In this document: positions 6,094-15,088 of the stretch, piece after piece | How positions within the stretch are numbered: position 1 is the stretch's first letter | Layout of the letters: every line of letters begins with the position of its first letter | Position numbers and translations under genes: made by a program | Assembly: GCA_910576925.1 (NCBI GenBank) | Contig: CAJTKB010000020.1 | Coordinates: 2,856 to 26,137 of the forward strand | DNA: 23,282 bases | Origin: an uncultured Bacilli bacterium | Lineage (GTDB): Bacteria > Bacillota_I > Bacilli_A > RF39 > UBA660 | Direction of reading: 5' to 3' | The notes under the pieces: model-generated | What the model was told of the DNA's origin: nothing | Database searches by the model: none | The model's input: the letters and a program-made list of their open reading frames with translations, nothing else

Positions 6094-8481
6094 TTACATA
6101 TCTGCTTCTGTACTAGCTATACTTATTCCTTGACCTAAGAAACCTTCCATTAGATTATTACTAACATTTTGTCCATTAGGTATAATTATTGCTGGTTTTT
6201 CTACTTCCTTCTCCACATTAGGTGCTAAAGCTGCTGTGTTTTCAAATTGCTTTCCTATATTTACATAATCACTAGGATTTAAGGTACTAGCATCTTGACC
6301 GTCTGTAAATTCTACTTCTTTTTTCTTAGGCTTAGTTTCAACCTTTGGAGTTTCATTTTTTTCTGGAATATTATTTATTGGTATTTGTGCTATTTCTTGA
6401 GGAGGCATATTATTTATATCTATTCCTGCCATATTAGGTGTATCATTTTTTTCAGTATCCATCATCATATTTGGTATCATAGTTTTATCAAATTCTGGAA
6501 TTGAAACTACTGTATCGTTTATATCACTTGTACTCATTAAATTTGGTTTTTCCTCTTGTTTAAATGAAAGAGAATTATTGCTACTGTTTTCTCCATAAAT
6601 AGGAGCATTATTAGTTTCAGGACTTATATTTTGTTCTCTATTATTTGAAGAAAAACTTGTATCATCATTTATTGAAGCAATTTTTTCGTAGAATTCCTCA
6701 TCATCTTCATCATCTACAACTTTTCCATCATTTCCATCCCAAATCCTTACAACATCACAGTTTCCACTCTTAGGCTCAGGATTAGGCATCTCTAATCTAA
6801 CAATTAAAGGTATTGTAAATGCTTGACCAAATGCAAGACAAGTTCCTGCTTGAAGACTTTTTTGTTTTTCTACTATTTCATCACTAATATTAGGAACCAT
6901 TTTACGTATATAATCAACATCAGCTGGATGGTTCATTTTAAATATCATAAAATTAGAGCATTGAGAAATAACTGTATCACTCATTTCTACTGGTCTTTGT
7001 GTAATAAGACCTAAGACTACTCCATATTTACGTCCTTCTTTAGCAACTCTATCAAAAATATTATATCCTAACAGAAAATTATCTGTATCATTTTGTATAT
7101 ATCTATGTGCTTCCTCAACAATTAAATGAAAAGGGATACTTGCTCTATCATTTAAACCTTTAGCAAAAGAAAATACAAGTCTTGAGTAAACTTTAACTAC
7201 TACCTTTGCAAAGTCATCTGATACATCATCTAAGTTAATATTTACTAATTGATACTTCTTACCATTAATAATTAGTAGTGATGAAATAAATTGATCTAAT
7301 GTTACATATTCAGGATAATCAAAATATTTAGCATTTTCTCCCGTTATTAAAGAATGAAGCCTAACTTTAATTGTAACAGAATCAGCATATGTATTTTCAT
7401 TTCTAAGCCAACCTTCACTAATTAGAGTAAAGTTAAGAGCTTTTTCTAATGTTTCTAGATTATAGAAGACATTTCCTTCTGGTTCATATGAATCATATTC
7501 ATCTTTTATAAATGATGATACATATTCAGTCATTAAAACACTTTCTGTGAAGTTTCCAAATTGATCTATTAAGAAGCAATCTCTAAATTTTCTTGTATAA
7601 CCAATTCCTTGAAGTTCTGCTTCTAAATTAAACTCTGGGGTTGAGCAACTTGCAATTATTGAAAAAATTTCATTTCTCTTATTAGGGGAAGTCTCATTTG
7701 TATATAGAATAGTCATAATTGCCTTTGCTATTAAGTGATTTTTAAAAGCATTTGAATCCATTTTTTCTTCAGAAAATATTCTTGCCAATTTTAACATTCT
7801 TTCAATAATTGGTATTTGTGAATGACTAGTAGCATTTAATAAAAGTGTTAAATCGTCTACATTTAATAAATAAATTGGTATTCTAAGTCTTTCTCCTATA
7901 CCATCAGTTTCATTGGTTGTTAGAAAGCGATAATTATAGTTTGGATTAATTGATGAAAGGTTTCTAAATGCATTATAATATTCACCAGAGGCATCAAATA
8001 ATAGAATATTGGATTTATAAGGAAATAGTTTTTGATCTAAAAACATATTTTGAAATATTCTACTTATACCACAACTTTTACCACTACCACTATTGCCGAA
8101 TATAGCAAAATGGTTACTAAAAAAGCCATTTACATTCATAAAAACGTCTTTTCCACTATAAAATGGACTTTTTCCTAGAAGCATATATCCTCTTTTGTGT
8201 CTTCCTGTAACTATTGGTACTTCTTCAGGTTTAATTACTCTTATTCTAGCATCTAGTGTAGGTTTTTGGATAACTCCTCCTAACAAACCTCTTTTAGTAA
8301 TTTCTCCTAGAAATCTAATTTTTACAATATCTCCTTCTATATCGTCTACTTCTCCAAGTATTTTCTTCTCTTGATCCTCAAAAATGACGTGTAAGTTCAT
8401 TAAGTTGAATGTAATATCTGCATTATTTTTTATTTTTACATTACAAGTCCTATCACCAATATAGATAATTCTATCAAACAT
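6094..8481 (-). CDS. HerA/DUF87-type hexameric ATPase with long low-complexity tail
   Basis: A 795-residue protein of the HerA-FtsK ATPase superfamily. An N-terminal beta-rich HAS-barrel-like region (about 1-95) precedes the ATPase core: Walker A GNSGSGKS (129-136), FDASGEY (162-168), Walker B LIVEEAH (453-459), RVAKEGRKYGV (478-488, candidate arginine finger) and sensor LITQRP (492-497). In archaea HerA works with the NurA nuclease in DNA end resection; bacterial relatives also appear in defence systems and uncharacterised housekeeping loci. No NurA-like or SIR2-like partner is next to it here. Residues about 575-795 are rich in Asn, Glu, Pro and Met with no fold I recognise. Its exact role is unknown. 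The start ATG 8481 has an AGAAGGG site and its own promoter candidate; ftsY-ylxM lies just upstream on the same strand, so read-through is possible. Confidence 0.82.
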   Translation of the reverse strand: MFDRIIYIGDRTCNVKIKNNADITFNLMNLHVIFEDQEKKILGEVDDIEGDIVKIRFLGEITKRGLLGGVIQKPTLDARIRVIKPEEVPIVTGRHKRGYMLLGKSPFYSGKDVFMNVNGFFSNHFAIFGNSGSGKSCGISRIFQNMFLDQKLFPYKSNILLFDASGEYYNAFRNLSSINPNYNYRFLTTNETDGIGERLRIPIYLLNVDDLTLLLNATSHSQIPIIERMLKLARIFSEEKMDSNAFKNHLIAKAIMTILYTNETSPNKRNEIFSIIASCSTPEFNLEAELQGIGYTRKFRDCFLIDQFGNFTESVLMTEYVSSFIKDEYDSYEPEGNVFYNLETLEKALNFTLISEGWLRNENTYADSVTIKVRLHSLITGENAKYFDYPEYVTLDQFISSLLIINGKKYQLVNINLDDVSDDFAKVVVKVYSRLVFSFAKGLNDRASIPFHLIVEEAHRYIQNDTDNFLLGYNIFDRVAKEGRKYGVVLGLITQRPVEMSDTVISQCSNFMIFKMNHPADVDYIRKMVPNISDEIVEKQKSLQAGTCLAFGQAFTIPLIVRLEMPNPEPKSGNCDVVRIWDGNDGKVVDDEDDEEFYEKIASINDDTSFSSNNREQNISPETNNAPIYGENSSNNSLSFKQEEKPNLMSTSDINDTVVSIPEFDKTMIPNMMMDTEKNDTPNMAGIDINNMPPQEIAQIPINNIPEKNETPKVETKPKKKEVEFTDGQDASTLNPSDYVNIGKQFENTAALAPNVEKEVEKPAIIIPNGQNVSNNLMEGFLGQGISIASTEADM

Positions 8482-8526
8482 TTATAACCCTTCTTCCTAT
8501 TCTTTTATAACATTTTTCTATTTTTA

Positions 8527-8555
8527 ATTATACTATTTATTTTTTTTAAAGTCTA
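8527..8555 (-). promoter_or_regulatory. Promoter candidate for the HerA-like gene
   Basis: On the minus strand TAGACT (8550-8555), 17-nt spacer and consensus TATAAT (8527-8532) lie 46 nt before the start codon. The -35 box ends 2 nt past the ylxM stop codon. Confidence 0.5.
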
Positions 8556-8557
8556 GC

Positions 8558-8848
8558 TTATTCAAAAATTATTTTTCTAACTTCTTCTAATATCTCGTTG
8601 TCTTTTATGACAGTTTCTAATTCTTTTAATTTTGCATTTAATCTTAGTTTTTGTTCATAATATTCTAATAGTTCCTTAGTTAATTTAAGTTGATTATATA
8701 TTGCATTTCTACTTATATTATAATTATCAGCAATTTCTCCAAAGGAAAGATTTTTAAAGTAGTATTCTTCAAAGTATTCTTTTTGCTTATTGGTTAGTAA
8801 ATTTTTATATAAATCGTATAATTCACTATAATATATAATTTCTTTCAT
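8558..8848 (-). CDS. ylxM: YlxM-like helix-turn-helix protein (UPF0122)
   Basis: A 96-residue basic and acidic helical protein with a sigma-70 region 4-like helix-turn-helix (about residues 34-60; LSFGEIADNYNISRNAIYNQL spans it). The opening LYDLYKNLLTNKQKEYFEEYY and the overall length are those of the YlxM/UPF0122 family. YlxM is associated with the signal recognition particle pathway: in most Firmicutes it precedes ffh, and it has been reported to stimulate the SRP GTPases. Here it sits 8 nt after ftsY, the SRP receptor gene, instead of beside ffh, which is not in this window. The tight spacing implies one transcript with ftsY. The start ATG 8848 has no strong ribosome site in the short gap and may depend on translational coupling. 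Confidence 0.85.
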   Translation of the reverse strand: MKEIIYYSELYDLYKNLLTNKQKEYFEEYYFKNLSFGEIADNYNISRNAIYNQLKLTKELLEYYEQKLRLNAKLKELETVIKDNEILEEVRKIIFE

Positions 8849-8856
8849 AATTAGTA

Positions 8857-9930
8857 CTAAAAATCCTTAAATAATCCGTAAATATATTTTTCTATATCGA
8901 ACCCCTGTAAATCATCTACTCCCTCTCCAAGTCCAATATATTTTACAGGAATTTGTACTTTCTCTTTGATTGCTAAAACTATTCCACCTTTTGCTGTTCC
9001 ATCTAGTTTTGTTAATATTATTCCTGTAATATTTGTTATCTCCTTGAAATTTTCTGCTTGAGATATGCCATTTTGTCCAGTCGTTGCATCTATTACTAAT
9101 AATACTTCATGTGGAGCTTCTTCAATAAGTCCTGTTATTACTTTATTAATTTTTTCTAATTCTTTCATTAAATTAACTTTGTTTTGTAATCTACCTGCTG
9201 TATCTATAAAAACAATATCATAATTTTCCTCTTTAGCTTTTTTAACTCCATCAAATACAACACTTGCTGGATCACTATTTTCTTTACCGAAAAAATCTAC
9301 TTTATCCTTTTCAGCCCATTCCTTTAGTTGCTCAACAGCTCCTGCCCTAAAAGTGTCTGCTCCTACTAGTAAGACTTTTTTACCATCGTTTTTCATTTTA
9401 TTAGCAAGTTTTCCAATTGTGGTTGTTTTTCCAACACCATTAACTCCAACTAATAAAACTACTGTAGGTCCTTTTTCACTATAATTAATTTTATTAATTA
9501 AAACTTCTCCATTAACATATATAATAAATAATTCATCAACTATTATTTCCTTAAGTATTTCTGGATTTTCGATATTTTCATGCTTAACACGCTTTTTTAA
9601 TCGCTCTATAAAGTCTTCTACTGTTTTTATTCCAATGTCTGCCATTATTAATATTTCTTCCAAATCATCAAAATATTCTTCTGTTATTTTACTGTATCGT
9701 GTTGTAAGAGAAACAAGGCGTGAAACAAACCCTTCTCTACTTTTAGTAAGACCTTTTTCATATGTTTCAAGTTCTTTTTTTATTTCTTTGTTTTCATTAT
9801 TAATTTCTGTTTTGTTATTTTTTTTAATTTCTGCTTCTTGAAATTCTTTTTTATCATCTATTATCTGTTCATAGTGTTCCTGATTTTCTTCTTTGTTAAA
9901 CATTGTTTTAATTTTATTAAATAATCCCAT
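8857..9930 (-). CDS. ftsY: Signal recognition particle receptor FtsY
   Basis: FtsY is the membrane-associated GTPase that receives ribosome-Ffh complexes for co-translational insertion of membrane proteins. The 357-residue protein has an acidic, lysine-rich A region (about 1-60), the four-helix N domain (about 65-135) and the G domain. P-loop GVNGVGKTTT lies at about 162-171, followed by DTFRAGAVEQL, DTAGRL, and TKLDGTAKGG near the C-terminus. Length and order are typical. TTG 9942 and GTG 9939 are in frame upstream, but both fall in or before the Shine-Dalgarno GGTGAT; ATG 9930, with a 4-nt gap, is chosen. It leads the ftsY-ylxM pair. The 9931-10137 gap between ftsY and the divergent RNase J gene holds the promoters of both; only the RNase J one is clear. 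Confidence 0.96.
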   Translation of the reverse strand: MGLFNKIKTMFNKEENQEHYEQIIDDKKEFQEAEIKKNNKTEINNENKEIKKELETYEKGLTKSREGFVSRLVSLTTRYSKITEEYFDDLEEILIMADIGIKTVEDFIERLKKRVKHENIENPEILKEIIVDELFIIYVNGEVLINKINYSEKGPTVVLLVGVNGVGKTTTIGKLANKMKNDGKKVLLVGADTFRAGAVEQLKEWAEKDKVDFFGKENSDPASVVFDGVKKAKEENYDIVFIDTAGRLQNKVNLMKELEKINKVITGLIEEAPHEVLLVIDATTGQNGISQAENFKEITNITGIILTKLDGTAKGGIVLAIKEKVQIPVKYIGLGEGVDDLQGFDIEKYIYGLFKDF

Positions 9931-10054
9931 TTGTATCACCAATTCAAGTGTAACATAAATTTATTATATAAATCTATAATATAATATTAAATTTTTATAT
10001 TTAAATATAGTATTAAAATAAATAAAGATATTTTGTAAACTATGATTATGGTAA

Positions 10055-10083
10055 TAGACAAAAGTCAAATTTTAGTATATAAT
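10055..10083 (+). promoter_or_regulatory. Promoter of the RNase J gene
   Basis: TAGACA (10055-10060), 17-nt spacer and consensus TATAAT (10078-10083) give a strong sigma-A-type promoter with a leader of about 48 nt before the start codon. Confidence 0.65.
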
Positions 10084-10137
10084 ATAGAAAGTTAGTTCTT
10101 TTATGTTTAAAAATTAACAAAAAAGAAAGGAGATATA

Positions 10138-11835
10138 ATGGAAAATAAAAAACCTAATGGAACAAAGATTGTTGTTTTAGGAGGTTTAGGAGAAGTTGGA
10201 AAAAATATGTATTGTATAATGCATGATAATAATATTGTTATTATTGATGCAGGTGTTAGTTTTCCAGAAAGTGAACTTTTAGGAATTGATTATGTATTAC
10301 CAGACTTTACATTTTTAAAAGAGAATGAAAGTAAAATAAAAGCTCTACTTATTACTCATGGACATGAGGATCATATTGGAGGAATTCCTTTTTTATTAAA
10401 AAGTATTAATATTCCTGCGATTTATGCTCCAAGGCATGCTAAAGAGCTAATAGCAGTTAAACTTGAAGATAAAAATATAAGGTATGATAATTTAAATGCT
10501 TATAATGAAGATACCAAATTAAAGCTTGGGACTATTGAGGTAGAGTTTTTTAGGACAACACACTCAATTCCTGATTCTCATGGGATATCTATAACAACTC
10601 CAGATGGTAGAATTGTTAATACTGGAGATTTTAAATTCGATCTTACTCCTATTGGGCCTCCAGCTGATCTATATAAAATGGCAAAGATTGGTTATGAAGG
10701 TGTTGATTTATTAATTAGTGAATCAACTAATGCCTTAAATGAAGGATTTTCAACAAGTGAATCTAAAGTTGATGATGCACTAGGTGAAATGTTTGATACT
10801 TATCCACAAAATAGAATAATAATCGCAACCTTTGCTTCAAACATTTACCGTGTAAAACATATATTCGAAACTTGTTATAAACATAATAGAAAAATTTGTG
10901 TATTCGGACGTAGTATGGAAAATAATATTAAAATTTCAACTGAGGGAGGGTACATAGCTCATAAGGAACTACTAATAAATGCCGATGAGGTTAATAATTA
11001 TAAACCTGGAGAAGTTGCAATTCTTTGTACTGGTTCTCAAGGAGAGCCTTTAGCAGCACTTTCTCGTATGTCTAATGGCAATCATAAGCACATAAAGTTA
11101 AGACCTGATGATATTGTAATTTTTTCTTCATCTGCTATACCAGGAAATGCTTTAAGTATTTCTAAAATAATTAATAAGTTATGTTTAAATGGCGTTAGAG
11201 TTTATACCAATAAAGCTTTAAGTGACTTACATACGTCAGGACATGCTAATGAAGAGGAACTTAAACTAATGATAAGACTTATTAACCCAAAGTATTTAAT
11301 GCCTTTTCATGGAGATTATAGAATGTTAAAGCATCATGCTGATATTGGAATCGATTGTGGTATACCTAAGGAAAATACTTTTGTAATAAAAAATGGTGAT
11401 ACACTTAATTTGAATAATCATACTATTACTAAAGGTGATAGTAAACCTGGTGCTGATGTATATGTAGATGGTAATAGAATTGGCGAAATTGGTGGAGCTG
11501 TTATCAAGGATAGAAAAACTATGGCAAGTGATGGTATACTAGTAGTAATAATAAATGTAGATATGAAAAAACGTGAGTTATTAATAAGGCCAAATATCAC
11601 GACTCGTGGATTTGTGCAAGTGAATGAAAACGAAGAACTAATTAGAAAAATAGAATATTTAGCTGATAGAATCATAAAAGAACAACTAGCTGACTCGCAT
11701 TCTACATTTGCTACCATAAAGGTGGAACTTACTTCAAGATTAATTCCTTATATAAATGAGCTTACTGGAAGACGTCCTATTATACTTCCAATAATTTTAG
11801 ACATAAAAAAAGAAGCTACTGTTAATGTAAAGTAA
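10138..11835 (+). CDS. rnjA: Ribonuclease J
   Basis: RNase J is a cytoplasmic metallo-beta-lactamase/beta-CASP nuclease with 5'-3' exonuclease and endonuclease activity in mRNA turnover and rRNA maturation. The 565-residue protein has the zinc motif HGHEDH (74-79), an upstream GGLGEVGKN, FRTTHSIPDSHG, TGDFKFD, and late motifs TSGHANEEEL and PFHGDYRMLKHH, all typical of RNase J. Length matches the family (about 555-565). ATG 10138 follows AAAGGAG by 6 nt. Many Firmicutes have two paralogues, J1 and J2; intact catalytic residues favour a J1-like enzyme, but which one cannot be settled without the genome. It converges with the gene of RNase Y, its functional partner, about 110 nt away. Its stop codon sits inside the terminator loop. 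Confidence 0.95.
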   Translation: MENKKPNGTKIVVLGGLGEVGKNMYCIMHDNNIVIIDAGVSFPESELLGIDYVLPDFTFLKENESKIKALLITHGHEDHIGGIPFLLKSINIPAIYAPRHAKELIAVKLEDKNIRYDNLNAYNEDTKLKLGTIEVEFFRTTHSIPDSHGISITTPDGRIVNTGDFKFDLTPIGPPADLYKMAKIGYEGVDLLISESTNALNEGFSTSESKVDDALGEMFDTYPQNRIIIATFASNIYRVKHIFETCYKHNRKICVFGRSMENNIKISTEGGYIAHKELLINADEVNNYKPGEVAILCTGSQGEPLAALSRMSNGNHKHIKLRPDDIVIFSSSAIPGNALSISKIINKLCLNGVRVYTNKALSDLHTSGHANEEELKLMIRLINPKYLMPFHGDYRMLKHHADIGIDCGIPKENTFVIKNGDTLNLNNHTITKGDSKPGADVYVDGNRIGEIGGAVIKDRKTMASDGILVVIINVDMKKRELLIRPNITTRGFVQVNENEELIRKIEYLADRIIKEQLADSHSTFATIKVELTSRLIPYINELTGRRPIILPIILDIKKEATVNVK

Positions 11836-11846
11836 GCTTCTTTTTT
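11806..11846. terminator. Terminator overlapping the RNase J stop codon
   Basis: AAAAAAGAAGCT (11806-11817) pairs perfectly with AGCTTCTTTTTT (11835-11846); the TAA stop (11833-11835) lies at the loop-stem junction. The arms carry A and T runs, so it may also stop transcripts arriving from the convergent rny gene. Confidence 0.75.
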
Positions 11847-11945
11847 GCTATTTCAATAATTATAATTATGATATAAATTTAGCATATAAACTAATAATAC
11901 TTAATAAGTACAATGCTAAAATAAAAGACAAAAATAAATTAATAT

Positions 11946-13499
11946 CTATTTTGCCTCTTCTTCAGCTCTAACTTCTCTTACAACTGTGATTTTTACTGTA
12001 CCTGGATATTTCATAGTTGATTCTATCTTTTCTTTAACATCCTTCGCAATTTTATGAGCCATTAAATCATCTACTTCTTCTGGTTTTACAATAACTCTTA
12101 GTTCACGACCAGCTTGTAAAGCATACGCTTTATCAACTCCATCAACTGTATTCCCAACCTCTTCGAGTTGAGATAATCTTTGAATATAATTTTCCAATGA
12201 ATCATTTCTAGCTCCTGGACGAGAAGCACTTAAACTATCAGCAATTGCTACAATATTTGCAATAAAACTTGTTGCTTCTGTATCTCCATGATGAGAAGCA
12301 ATTGAATTAATTACAACTTCGTTTTCATGAAACTTTTTAGCTATATTCATTCCAAGTTCAACGTGACTACCTTCAATATCGTGATCAATTGCTTTCCCAA
12401 TATCATGCAATAGCCCAGCTCTTTTTGCTAAATTTACATCTTCAGAAAATTCACTAGCAATAACTCCTGATAGTTGTGCAACTTCAAGTGAATGCTGTAG
12501 AGCATTTTGACCATAGCTTGTTCTAAAGTGGAGTTTTCCAATGATTTCAACAAGGCTTGGATCAACTCTAGTTATACCAAGTTCGAATAAAGCATCATTA
12601 CCATATTCGATTATTTTTTGTTTTATATCCTTGCTTACTTTATCATATATTTCTTCTATCCTAGTTGGATGTATTCTTCCATCTTTTATTAATGTCTCTA
12701 ATGTTATTCTAGCTATTTCCCTTCTTAACGGATCAAAACTTGAAACAACAACTGCTTCTGGAGTATCATCAATAATTAAATCTACTCCGCATACTGCTTC
12801 TATTGTTCTAATATTTCTTCCTTCTCTTCCAATAATTCTACCTTTCATATCATCATTTGGAAGATCTACTACTGTAACTGTTTGATCACTTGCTATATCA
12901 GCAGCATATCTTTGCATTGATGATATTAGCATTTCTTTAGCTTTTTTATCTGCTGTTAGTTTTGCCTCTATTTCTTGTTCCTTTATATATTGACCTATTT
13001 GTTTAGCCATACTTACTTTAACATCGTCTAATAAGGCTTCTCTAGCTTCTTCTTTAGTCATTGCAGATATTTTCTGTAATTGTTCTATTTGTTCATTTCT
13101 TAACTCATCCACTTTACCTTTTTCTTCTTGGATTTCGTTTGCTTTAGTATTCAATTTTTCTTCTTTTTCATCTAAAATAGACTCTCTTTTTTGATAAAGT
13201 TCATCTCTTTTATCCATACTAGCTTCTCTTTGTAAAAGATGCTTTTCACTATTTTTAATTTCTTCTTTCTTCTCTTTTACAAATTCCATTGCTTCATTTT
13301 TCGCTACTTCTATTTCTTTTTGTGCATTATCTATTAATTGTTTTTTCATATTTTCTGCATTATTTTTAGCTTCTTCTACTATTTTTATAGCTTCTAATGA
13401 AGCATTATTTTTTTTAATATGAGCGACTAAGATCGTTAATCCTAAACCACTTATTAATCCAATAATATAAAGTAAAATGGAGAATATTATATTATTCAT
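11946..13499 (-). CDS. rny: Ribonuclease Y
   Basis: RNase Y is the membrane-anchored endoribonuclease that starts decay of many Firmicutes mRNAs and processes operon transcripts. The 517-residue protein has an N-terminal transmembrane helix (about 4-27) and a long coiled coil (about 35-190). A KH domain containing GRIIGREGRNI (220-230) follows, then an HD domain with the metal-binding His-Asp of LLHDIGKAIDHD (363-374) and ASHHGD (401-406). Length and order are typical. GGAGGA 4 nt before ATG 13499 fixes the start. It has its own strong promoter. In Bacillus subtilis rny also lies just beyond recA; here murE sits between them. It is convergent with the RNase J gene. Confidence 0.97.
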   Translation of the reverse strand: MNNIIFSILLYIIGLISGLGLTILVAHIKKNNASLEAIKIVEEAKNNAENMKKQLIDNAQKEIEVAKNEAMEFVKEKKEEIKNSEKHLLQREASMDKRDELYQKRESILDEKEEKLNTKANEIQEEKGKVDELRNEQIEQLQKISAMTKEEAREALLDDVKVSMAKQIGQYIKEQEIEAKLTADKKAKEMLISSMQRYAADIASDQTVTVVDLPNDDMKGRIIGREGRNIRTIEAVCGVDLIIDDTPEAVVVSSFDPLRREIARITLETLIKDGRIHPTRIEEIYDKVSKDIKQKIIEYGNDALFELGITRVDPSLVEIIGKLHFRTSYGQNALQHSLEVAQLSGVIASEFSEDVNLAKRAGLLHDIGKAIDHDIEGSHVELGMNIAKKFHENEVVINSIASHHGDTEATSFIANIVAIADSLSASRPGARNDSLENYIQRLSQLEEVGNTVDGVDKAYALQAGRELRVIVKPEEVDDLMAHKIAKDVKEKIESTMKYPGTVKITVVREVRAEEEAK

Positions 13500-13557
13500 T
13501 TATTCCTCCATTTCTAGAATTTATGTTTAAATAATTTATTTAACATCTTCCATTTTT

Positions 13558-13586
13558 ATTGTAAAAGGCTTTTTTCCTCTTGTCAA
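13558..13586 (-). promoter_or_regulatory. Strong promoter of rny
   Basis: On the minus strand TTGACA (13581-13586), 17-nt spacer and TACAAT (13558-13563): a perfect -35 and a near-perfect -10. The leader of about 50 nt ends in a GGAGGA ribosome site. Confidence 0.75.
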
Positions 13587-13620
13587 GCATATTTAGGATT
13601 TATATTTCATATATTATATA

Positions 13621-15039
13621 TTATTTTTTTGTATTTTTGTTAGCAAAATATTCATTAATTACATCATAATCACAGTACTTTATTTTTTTATTTTCTATTG
13701 CCATATAATTATCTCTTCCTTTTCCTAATATTAGTATAATATCCCCTTCTTTAGAAAGTGAAAATATTTTGTTTATAGCTTCCTTTCTATTTATTACTCT
13801 TTCATAATTTGTTAGATTACTATCACTAACTAAGTCATCAATTATACTATTTACATCTTCATATCTAGGATCATCCATTGTAAATATAGCATAGGTTGAA
13901 TTTTCTAATATCATTTTACCTATTTTGCTTCTTTTTTCTTTTTCTCTGCCACCTGCTGCACCTGTTAGTACTAATACTCTTTTAGGCTTTAGTTTCCTTA
14001 CATTAGTAATAATGTTATATATCCCATTATAGGTATGAGCATAATCTAAAATAATAGTATAGTTTTGTCCAAAATTAAGTTTTTCTCCTCTTCCTTCTAT
14101 TTCTGAAATATTATTAATCTTTTGGATAATTTCATGAGGGCTTATGCCTAAGTTATAACAGACACAGAAAGCAAGAGTTATATTATAGGCATTATATTCT
14201 CCAAATAATGGTGTTACTACTTCATATTCTTCACCCTGATATTTAATATTAAATTTCATCTTATAATCAGTAGTGTTAATTTGACATATTTTGAAATCTG
14301 CGTTTTCTTCTTTTCCGTATGTATACATTTTACATTTACAACTTTTTTTGACATTTTTATAATTTTTATCATCAATATTTAGTATAGTTATTCCATTTTT
14401 TCTAACTAAAGAAACTAGTTTTTTCTTGCTTTTAATATAATTTTCAATAGTTTTATGAATATTAAGATGATCTTCTGTTATATTAGTTAAACAGGCATAA
14501 TCAAATTCAATATTGTCAACTCTTTTATGAAGAAGAGCTTCACTTGATACTTCCATTACAATTGTTTTACATCCTAGCTTTTTTAATTTTACAAGATATT
14601 CATATAATTCACATATTTCTGGAGTTGTATTATTACTATTTATCCTCATACTTTGATATATAACTCCATTTGTTCCAATATAACAACAGTTTAAAATTTT
14701 AGATACTATTGTTGCAGTGGTTGTTTTCCCATCAGTTCCTGTAATACCAATAAATCTGAAATCCTTTTCAATTCCATTATAATATTTTGATAATATTTTA
14801 GGTAATTCCTTATTGGCATCTTTAACTTTTATATAAGGAATAGAACAGTCTATATCTTTTTCTCCTATTATTGCTATAGCTCCGTTTTTTATAGCATCAT
14901 CTATGTATTTATGATGATCTTCATTAAAACCTTTTATAGCAATAAATAAATCTCCCTTCTTAATATTTCTTGAGTCAGTTTTAATTCCTTTTATAGGAAT
15001 ATTATAATCACAATTTATAATTTCATTTAATTTTTTCAT
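13621..15039 (-). CDS. murE: UDP-N-acetylmuramyl-tripeptide synthetase (MurE family)
   Basis: MurE adds the third amino acid (meso-diaminopimelate or L-lysine) to UDP-MurNAc-L-Ala-D-Glu in the cytoplasm. The 472-residue protein shows the Mur ligase layout: N-terminal uridine-binding domain with GIKTDSRNIKKGDLF (18-32), central ATPase domain with GITGTDGKTTT (98-108), NTTPE (137-141), EVSSEAL (163-169) and LTNITEDHLNIH (184-195), and C-terminal domain with LDYAHTYNGI (331-340). The third-residue recognition motif reads DDPR (389-392). The DAP-adding enzymes have DNPR, whereas the lysine-adding Staphylococcus aureus enzyme lacks the Arg, so specificity is not settled. The start ATG 15039 lies 33 nt after recA with no Shine-Dalgarno and with the recA terminator directly upstream, so expression may rely on read-through or an unrecognised promoter. 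Confidence 0.9.
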   Translation of the reverse strand: MKKLNEIINCDYNIPIKGIKTDSRNIKKGDLFIAIKGFNEDHHKYIDDAIKNGAIAIIGEKDIDCSIPYIKVKDANKELPKILSKYYNGIEKDFRFIGITGTDGKTTTATIVSKILNCCYIGTNGVIYQSMRINSNNTTPEICELYEYLVKLKKLGCKTIVMEVSSEALLHKRVDNIEFDYACLTNITEDHLNIHKTIENYIKSKKKLVSLVRKNGITILNIDDKNYKNVKKSCKCKMYTYGKEENADFKICQINTTDYKMKFNIKYQGEEYEVVTPLFGEYNAYNITLAFCVCYNLGISPHEIIQKINNISEIEGRGEKLNFGQNYTIILDYAHTYNGIYNIITNVRKLKPKRVLVLTGAAGGREKEKRSKIGKMILENSTYAIFTMDDPRYEDVNSIIDDLVSDSNLTNYERVINRKEAINKIFSLSKEGDIILILGKGRDNYMAIENKKIKYCDYDVINEYFANKNTKK

Positions 15040-15055
15040 ATTATAATTTATGACA

Positions 15056-15088
15056 GAAAAAAGAAAAAGCTACTAGCTTTCCTTTTTT
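15056..15088 (-). terminator. Terminator at the end of recA
   Basis: On the minus strand AAAGCT (15075-15080) and AGCTTT (15066-15071) flank a 3-nt loop, preceded by an A-rich run and followed by a T-rich run (15057-15068, one C). The recA TAG stop is in the loop. The stem is short, so read-through into murE is plausible. Confidence 0.55.

Noticed and set aside
11418..11717. 99-codon open frame antisense to the RNase J gene
   Set aside because: It lies wholly inside a well-supported gene, has no ribosome site and reads as a low-information hydrophobic shadow.
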